In this document: one piece after another, positions 58,910-64,000 of the stretch
How positions within the stretch are numbered: position 1 is the stretch's first letter
How the letters are laid out: every line of letters starts with the position of its first letter
From: Marinomonas communis
Lineage (GTDB): Bacteria > Pseudomonadota > Gammaproteobacteria > Pseudomonadales > Marinomonadaceae
DNA: 64,000 bases
Assembly: GCF_004363305.1 (NCBI RefSeq)
Contig: NZ_SNZA01000007.1
Coordinates: 1-64,000, forward strand
Reading direction: 5' to 3'
Made by a program: the position numbers and the translations under genes
The notes under the pieces: model-generated
What the model was told of the DNA's origin: nothing
The model's input: the letters and a program-made list of their open reading frames with translations, nothing else
The model's database searches: none

Positions 58910-58946
58910 CACAACCTCTTTTTTCTACCACTCGCAACCTACTACT

Positions 58947-59807
58947 CTAAAGCAACCCCATTTGCTCACTCTGAACAGGTAAAGCGACCTGTGGCGAATA
59001 GCCTGCTAGCGAGGCCAGTAGCTTTTCATCTAGCCAGCTTGCCAGAGTTGGCGCAGCTATGTTGTCAGAGGAATGCACAAACACCGTGGGCTCACGTCCC
59101 TCTTCTAGCCATTGGGAAAGCTTAGCTACCCATTGATCAAGCCAAGTATGATTGCGCTCCAAATCAGGGTGGCCAATAAATCGCACCACAGGATGCGTGG
59201 CCGTCGCGATAGCATGACATGGCACTCTAGGCTTTTTACGTTGAGCATCAATCAAGCTTTCACAATATGCTTCTGTTGAAAACACAGGTCGCGAATCCAT
59301 TACAACTTTATCGCACTGGGCGTTTGCCAACAGGCGCAATAACGCGCTTTCGTTTTCTGCTTTATCAAAAAACGCCAAACTACGCACCTCTACACTTAAA
59401 GGTGTAGCCAGTGTCCAGCTTTGACAAAGATTAAAGATAATCGGCAGATGTCGTGGCTCAACTGCCGCAGGAAACTGCAGCATAGTGGGGCCTAACAAAT
59501 GCTCTATCGGCCTCAGCAACTCCTGAAACTCCGCCCAAGCCTTATAACAATCCGCTTCCCCCACCTCTTCAAACTGATGCGAGATATGCCGCGGCACTTT
59601 AAACACAAAGCGAAAGCTTTCGCCGACCTGTGACGCCCAACGTTCAATTTGCTCAGGTGCCACATCCGTATAAAACGTGCTTCCTACTTCGACACTGTTA
59701 AAGTATTTCGCGTAATGCCCTAATCTGGCCCCCGTTACCTCTGAACGCGGGTACAAATAATCCACCCAAGCAGGATGCTGCCATTGAGCCATACCAAAAC
59801 GAATCAC
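58947..59807 (-). CDS. DUF72 family protein (YecE-like)
   Basis: 286 residues predicted to form the DUF72 TIM barrel: IRFGMAQWQHPAWVDYLYP at the start, the YAKYFNSVEVGSTFY motif, PRHISHQFE and VFVHSSDN. The DUF72 family is widespread and uncharacterised. GTG start that immediately follows the greB stop codon, so greB read-through may couple them; GGAG lies 10 nt upstream. Confidence 0.82.
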   Translation of the reverse strand: MIRFGMAQWQHPAWVDYLYPRSEVTGARLGHYAKYFNSVEVGSTFYTDVAPEQIERWASQVGESFRFVFKVPRHISHQFEEVGEADCYKAWAEFQELLRPIEHLLGPTMLQFPAAVEPRHLPIIFNLCQSWTLATPLSVEVRSLAFFDKAENESALLRLLANAQCDKVVMDSRPVFSTEAYCESLIDAQRKKPRVPCHAIATATHPVVRFIGHPDLERNHTWLDQWVAKLSQWLEEGREPTVFVHSSDNIAAPTLASWLDEKLLASLAGYSPQVALPVQSEQMGLL

Positions 59808-59808
59808 G

Positions 59809-60159
59809 TTATACTGGCTCCACGTACTCTATCAGCTCAATAAAATACGTCTTCTCACCGCCTGCACGGCGCAATAGCACCTCATCTCCTTCTCGGCGCT
59901 TTAACAAGGATTTAGCCACAGGGGAGTCCATACTGATGTAGTCGTCGTTATGATCAATTTCGTCCGGGCCAACAATACGAAAGCGCTCCTGGTTCCCCTC
60001 TTCATCTTCTAGAGTGACCCAAGCACCAAAAAATACAATTGAGCGATCTAGCGGCAATCGATCAACTACTGTGCACTGATCTAAACGCTTCTCCAGGTAA
60101 CGCACACGACGGTCAATCTCACGCAGCTGCTTCTTGCCATAGATATATAAGAACCCCAT
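59809..60159 (-). pseudogene. greB: Transcription elongation factor GreB, 5'-truncated
   Basis: From YIYGKKQLREIDRRVRYLEKRL to the end (FFGAWVTLED, RFRIVGPDEIDHNDDYISMDSPVAKSLL, YFIELIEYVEP) this is GreB. The first 45 or so residues are gone, including the coiled-coil arm and its acidic tip (GDRSENADY in E. coli, with the catalytic Asp41 and Glu44). Homology stops abruptly at 60147; upstream codons are unrelated. ATG 60159 has no ribosome binding site, though the frame is open to 60207. The remnant cannot stimulate transcript cleavage by the known mechanism. Confidence 0.85.
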
Positions 60160-60252
60160 ATAAAAACATACTATTTCATTGTTGAGGTGGATAGGATCTC
60201 GTATCATTGGACTCTAATCTCTATAAATTGCTCAGGTTAAGAGAACACCGAT

Positions 60253-61575
60253 ATGGCGTATGTTAGAAAAATCAACACAAGATACACCGACAGCTTCAGC
60301 AGTCTAACCTTTGAGCTACCTGCATTGATCACAGAAAAGGGAGTAATTATATCTCATCTTAGGTACTTAGCGTGGTTCAACACTAAAAGTGACTCATGGA
60401 AAGAGCGTGCAATATTTTCTTTAAAACTGCTTGTAGAATATATAAATGCAACCCCTAACCATGAGAAAGGATATGAACTTCTTAAAGCTTTTAGAGACTC
60501 TCTAGCTACCGGAACAATAGACTACGAAACTTGCGATGATGCTCTAGGGCTTTTCTGGCGACCTCGAAGTACAAATGACATTAACAATATTTTGCATCAC
60601 CTCAACCACTATACAGACTTTCTGGCCCTGCAAGATGATTACAATGACCTTCGTGTGAATCCGTTTAGAAAAGCCTCAAACTATGAAGAGAGACTCAACT
60701 GGTGTGCATACTACAATAAACAAAAGAATGTCTTTTTAAATCATTTAAGTGATTATAGCGATGCAAAATTAAAAGCCCAAAGAGCTAGGTGGGTAACATC
60801 TCTGCCTAATCTAAAAATAGATAATGACAAGGTTGTCAGGTTCCCTGAAGAGCATATTGATGACCTGATGTATAAAGGGTTTGAAAATAAAGGAACTCCT
60901 GATTATAAAATGCAGGCAATGACCACCTTACTGCACTACGGCGGAGTTAGAACCAGTGAAGTATTTCACATTTATACTTCAGATATAATTTTGCACCCGA
61001 CTAGGCCTGATGAAGCCTTGGTAAGAATTTATCACCCTGAATATGGTAGCGCTCCTGATCCAAGGTATAAAAACCGAAAAGAATACCTAAATCTAGAATT
61101 CAAGCAACAACCAAGAAATAAAATCCCTAGAACAAAACGGCTTCATGCTGGTTGGAAGGGTGCGCTCTTAACAGATAATCGAAATTTTTTTGAAGTTGTC
61201 TTTAACCCAGCTTCTAAAGCAAAAGAGTTCTTAGATCTCTGGATTTTATATCTTAAGTATCAGCGGGTTGAACCGGAAGGAAACTCATCACACCCTTATG
61301 CATTTACAAACAGCAAAGGCGAACCTGAAACTGAAAAAAATTTCCAAAGGCAGCATAAAAATGCCGTTGAAAAAATTGGGCTAGAAGCAAGAAAAGAGCA
61401 CGGAACGACACCTCATGGCCATAGACACGCGTATGGATATCGATGCAGAAAATCTGGTCTAGAGCCTATTGAGATTCAAAAAGTGATGCATCACAAGTCT
61501 CACACTTCGTGTTTAGTTTATATCAAGCCAACAAATGAAGAGATAAGAGAAATAATGAGGCGAAACGAAAATTAA
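60253..61575 (+). CDS. Tyrosine recombinase/integrase
   Basis: 440 residues. The catalytic set is complete: Arg233 in YGGVRTSEVF, His388 and Arg391 in TPHGHRHAYGYR, His413/414 in VMHHKSH, and nucleophile Tyr423 in LVYIKP. The N-terminal half (about 1-200) is long and unlike phage lambda-type arms; it resembles recombinases of genomic islands (possibly the GmtY group, not proven). Codon use is rich in AGA, ATA and AAA, unlike neighbouring core genes. It starts about 105 bp from the greB break and points away from it. Confidence 0.88.
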   Translation: MAYVRKINTRYTDSFSSLTFELPALITEKGVIISHLRYLAWFNTKSDSWKERAIFSLKLLVEYINATPNHEKGYELLKAFRDSLATGTIDYETCDDALGLFWRPRSTNDINNILHHLNHYTDFLALQDDYNDLRVNPFRKASNYEERLNWCAYYNKQKNVFLNHLSDYSDAKLKAQRARWVTSLPNLKIDNDKVVRFPEEHIDDLMYKGFENKGTPDYKMQAMTTLLHYGGVRTSEVFHIYTSDIILHPTRPDEALVRIYHPEYGSAPDPRYKNRKEYLNLEFKQQPRNKIPRTKRLHAGWKGALLTDNRNFFEVVFNPASKAKEFLDLWILYLKYQRVEPEGNSSHPYAFTNSKGEPETEKNFQRQHKNAVEKIGLEARKEHGTTPHGHRHAYGYRCRKSGLEPIEIQKVMHHKSHTSCLVYIKPTNEEIREIMRRNEN

Positions 61576-62191
61576 AGGTTACCTAGATAAGAATAGGCAA
61601 TATAGGAAAACCGGCAAATTAAATAACTATTACCTTTATAAAATATGAATAAACTGATCTCTTATTTATTGTGACTTCCCAAGCAGTTTCTTTATAAAGA
61701 CAGTAAAAAATAAGCACATATTATTTTATATAAGCAGCGCTGAGGAAACTTCTAGTAATACTATAGATAGATAAAATTTTCGATGATACAAGAAAAAAAA
61801 GCAGACCTACAGGCCTGCCAAACGAGAGTGACAACCGATCATTGCCACACGCACATGTGAGAAATGAAAGAAATACTTCAGTTACTAAGTTCAACTTTCT
61901 TTAATCGAACTTACTCCTCTGTCATTCTTTTTAAGTTTGCATCGTCGCTTTACTTGTTATCATAAAACAGCGTACGGATTATGTATTTGCAATACTGTGA
62001 GGCACATTGGCGTTTGCGCATAAGAAAAGAAGCCATCTCAAGGGGAAAAAGAGCAAGTATTTTTCAAAGTTATTATCCTATTACACCCCTGAACATTATT
62101 TTAAGAATGTTAGGACTTACCCAAAATATATACCAGCGTTTCAGGATGAAACTGAACCCAGCGGGTATGAAGACACGCTGGGCGGAATGGT
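61576..62191. other. Gene-poor, AT-rich stretch right of the integrase
   Basis: 616 bp without a convincing gene. Two short overlapping open frames (61981-62307 and 62007-62255, plus strand) have no recognisable motif and no ribosome binding site. A minus-strand terminator lies at 61793-61819. An inverted repeat CCCAGCG/CGCTGGG (62157-62182) without a T-run lies just past the Dabb gene. The missing 5' part of greB is not here. Confidence 0.6.
61793..61819 (-). terminator. Rho-independent terminator with no adjacent gene
   Basis: Minus strand GCAGGCC-TGTA-GGTCTGC (one G-U pair) followed by eight T's. The nearest minus-strand gene ends 370 bp away at 62192, so it ends either a long 3' leader, a small RNA or a gene that has decayed. 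Confidence 0.7.
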
Positions 62192-62500
62192 TTATAGGTT
62201 TGCCCAAAAATCAAAAGCTAATGGCATCGCTAGTAGTGGATCGACAATACCTTGAAAGGCTTTGTGCTCCGGGTGCATTAAATAGACATCACGGTCAGCT
62301 TCACTAAGGAAGGTCAGGACATATCCATGTGTATACCCGTGAGCAATACCTTCTGGTGAATTATTAGTCCCCATTTCAAAAGAGTGAATGGCCGAAATTT
62401 TATCTTTTAAAGCAGCAAATTCTAGGTTGGCATGCTTAATCTGTTCTTCAGTAACACTGTCCTTAAATTGGAATAGTACAATATGATTCAGCTTTTTCAT
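62192..62500 (-). CDS. Dabb (stress-responsive alpha/beta barrel) family protein
   Basis: 102 residues: MKKLNHIVLFQFKDSVTEEQI with the His/Val/Phe core of the Dabb fold, and a C-terminal HPEHKAFQGIVDPLLAMPLAFDF. The start is ATG 62500 with AGGG upstream, rather than the frame-open ATG 18 codons earlier. It follows the Gfo/Idh/MocA gene by 31 bp and is the last gene of the operon. Dabb proteins are often small catabolic enzymes or accessory proteins; the role here is unknown. Confidence 0.82.
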   Translation of the reverse strand: MKKLNHIVLFQFKDSVTEEQIKHANLEFAALKDKISAIHSFEMGTNNSPEGIAHGYTHGYVLTFLSEADRDVYLMHPEHKAFQGIVDPLLAMPLAFDFWANL

Positions 62501-62531
62501 GATATTGCCCTGTTTATTCGTTTCTATTCGT

Positions 62532-63548
62532 TCATAAAATAACGCGTTCGACACAACGGGATTCCAACGCCTGTTTAACGCTCAAAGCAACAGTCAGCGA
62601 ACGAACACCATCCTCTCCTGTAGCAGCAGGCGTGCCTTCACCGTTCATGGCTTCGACAAAGCGCCGCGTACCCTCTATGTACAAGTTTCGATGTGGAATA
62701 TCCAACGTCTTGCGAGTAAGCTCACCGTCATCATTACGCTGCTGCAGAACTAGTTCACCAATAGGCTCTTGGGTCAGACAGTTAGTACCAATTAGAGTAC
62801 CCTTCTCTCCTAGAATCTCGATCCCTGTTTGCGAGTGCCCAGTTTTGAAGCCTTCATGTACCTGAGCCATAATCCCACTATTGTAATTCCAAATCATCAT
62901 AACCGCGTCTTCTACACCTGCAGCTCGAGAGGCCTGATCTGTTAACGCGGTCACTTCACTGGGGTACTCATCCAACAGATAAGCCAGAGTGTCTGCGTCA
63001 TGTACTGTAATGTCCAACACCACTCCTCCACCATTGTTAGAGGTCAAGCGCCAAGTTTTCAGTTTGGCAGGTAACGCAACCGCATGAAACACTCGCACGT
63101 TTTGTACCTTTCCAATAATCCCTGACTGAAGACAGGATTTTGCAGTGGCTAACAAGGCGGAGTTACGCAAATGATGATTGGTTGCCAGCACAACACCATG
63201 CTTCTCACACTCAGCTACCATATCTTTCGCTTGTTGAATATCTAGTGCCAGCGGTTTCTCACAGAGCACGTGTTTGCCTGCCTGAGCAGCCTGAATGGCC
63301 TGTTTAAAGTGCAGTTCATTGGTAGTACTGATATACACAGCATGCACCTGCGGATTGTTCAACAGGTCTGCCAAACTCTCAGCTGCATGCTCTATAGAAT
63401 GCTCTGCAGCAAAGGCCTGTCCGCGTAAAGCATCACTGCTTAATACAGACACTACCTCATGGCCTTCCTGCGCGCGAATGGCATCTATCATATAGCTACT
63501 GGCAATGTTACTGGCGCCAATAAGCCCCCAACCGGTTATAGTTGTCAT
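62532..63548 (-). CDS. Gfo/Idh/MocA family oxidoreductase
   Basis: 338 residues. N-terminal Rossmann domain with GLIGASNIASSYMI (about 8-21) and the family motif VLCEKPLALDIQQAKDMV (about 93-110), including the catalytic Lys of EKP. The C-terminal beta domain has GGGVVLDITVHDADTLAYLL, where the His and Asp lie at the active site. NAD(P)-dependent oxidation of a sugar or polyol hydroxyl is likely; substrate unknown. It sits between the Dabb gene and a GMC oxidoreductase. Confidence 0.9.
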   Translation of the reverse strand: MTTITGWGLIGASNIASSYMIDAIRAQEGHEVVSVLSSDALRGQAFAAEHSIEHAAESLADLLNNPQVHAVYISTTNELHFKQAIQAAQAGKHVLCEKPLALDIQQAKDMVAECEKHGVVLATNHHLRNSALLATAKSCLQSGIIGKVQNVRVFHAVALPAKLKTWRLTSNNGGGVVLDITVHDADTLAYLLDEYPSEVTALTDQASRAAGVEDAVMMIWNYNSGIMAQVHEGFKTGHSQTGIEILGEKGTLIGTNCLTQEPIGELVLQQRNDDGELTRKTLDIPHRNLYIEGTRRFVEAMNGEGTPAATGEDGVRSLTVALSVKQALESRCVERVIL

Positions 63549-63595
63549 ACTTATCTTCTCCTAAATTCAAATGGTTTGCCGGCGCACCGCAAACC

Positions 63596-64000
63596 CTATA
63601 CACGACCTAGAATATGGTCTGCGCCTTTTTCTGCAATCATGATGGTCGGTGCGTTGGTGTTGCTAGACACCACATAAGGCATAACCGAGCTATCCACCAC
63701 ACGAAGCCCTTCAACTCCCCGAACCTTGAGATCCGGACTAACCACCGCCATGGGATCACTATCAGCACCTATTTTGCAGGTTCCGACAGGATGATAATCG
63801 GTTTTGCAGAATCTCATGGCGTATTTGGCAATTTCATCATCTGTCTTGACATGAAGACCAGGATCCGCCTCCCCCTTTATGTAAGGTTTAAAAGCGTCCT
63901 GATGCAGGATCTCTCGCGCCAGTCGAAAGCCTGCAATAGACATTTTTCGATCATAAGGATCGGCCCAATAATTGGGGTCAATCAAAGGCGCCTGACGCAC
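63596..64000 (-). CDS. GMC-family FAD oxidoreductase, C-terminal part
   Basis: 134 residues are visible; the gene continues past the right edge. The C-terminal GMC signature is present: MRFCKTDYHPVGTCKIGAD with the catalytic His, then VRGVEGLRVVDSSVMPYVVSSNTNAPTIMIAEKGAD, where the conserved Asn is the second active-site residue. Choline, alcohol or sugar dehydrogenases share this. The neighbour suggests sugar or polyol catabolism. It is upstream of the Gfo/Idh/MocA gene, 47 bp apart. Confidence 0.9.
   Translation of the reverse strand: MRQAPLIDPNYWADPYDRKMSIAGFRLAREILHQDAFKPYIKGEADPGLHVKTDDEIAKYAMRFCKTDYHPVGTCKIGADSDPMAVVSPDLKVRGVEGLRVVDSSVMPYVVSSNTNAPTIMIAEKGADHILGRV

Noticed and set aside
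60253..61575. Full gamma-mobile-trio island
   Set aside because: Only the recombinase is present. No partner genes or cargo follow it before the catabolic operon, so I keep the link as a possibility only.
61981..62307. Two overlapping short plus-strand frames (108 and 82 codons)
   Set aside because: No recognisable motif, no ribosome binding site, and one runs into the Dabb gene on the other strand.

Overview
The window is a chromosomal segment of a Gammaproteobacterium, most likely a marine Oceanospirillales species close to Marinomonas. This rests on protein resemblance and gene order; no database search was run. Several blocks keep the order known from Pseudomonas aeruginosa: alaS-lysC-csrA-tRNA-Ser/Arg, recA-pncC-mutS-fdxA-[sRNA], rppH-ptsP-lgt-thyA-folA-ilvD, and the hom-thrC and rpsP-rimM-trmD-rplS operons with ffh and a CcsA-like gene alongside. 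Nearly all genes are ordinary core genes at normal length.

Layout. 1-560: 5' end of a 16S rRNA gene on the minus strand, with its antitermination leader and a P1-type promoter. 560-3820: oadGAB sodium-pumping decarboxylase operon. 3971-4957: dusC. 4975-5804: six tRNA genes (two Ser-GCT, four Arg-ACG) behind one promoter, then csrA, lysC and alaS. 10275-12632: dadA-dadX alanine catabolism. 12812-19836: recX, a membrane-anchored coiled-coil protein, SOS-controlled recA, pncC, mutS, fdxA. 19912-20880: two tandem small RNA genes of the CsrB/RsmZ kind. 20928-26317: an EAL-HDOD protein, ilvD, rlmJ and a PAS protein with a degenerate GGDEF domain. 26371-34991: yjbQ, folA, thyA, lgt, ptsP, rppH, a HAD phosphatase, rlmI, an HDOD protein. 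35054-38910: fbpABC ferric iron uptake. 39053-44990: ygfB-pepP-ubiI, folD, recJ. 45327-55839: a FucP-type sugar transporter, a membrane diguanylate cyclase, rsmE, hom-thrC, dsbC, rplS-trmD-rimM-rpsP, ffh. 55968-59807: CcsA-like, CNNM/CorC-like, NUDIX, NIF3-like and DUF72 proteins.

From about 60,150 the character changes. greB has lost its 5' third, a divergent tyrosine recombinase stands beside it in AT-rich DNA, and after a gene-poor 600 bp comes a catabolic operon (Dabb protein, Gfo/Idh/MocA oxidoreductase, GMC oxidoreductase) that runs off the right edge. This looks like the edge of an island or a rearrangement.

The most interesting system is a complete Csr/Rsm loop within 15 kb. CsrA is encoded at 5823-6011. 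Two tandem, diverged, roughly 250-nt minus-strand RNAs lie between fdxA and the EAL-HDOD gene. Each has 13 GGA motifs, a matching promoter (TTGCAA-N16-TAAATT or TACATT), a GacA/UvrY-like palindrome about 150 bp upstream and a rho-independent terminator. They are almost certainly CsrA-sequestering RNAs under a GacA-type regulator.
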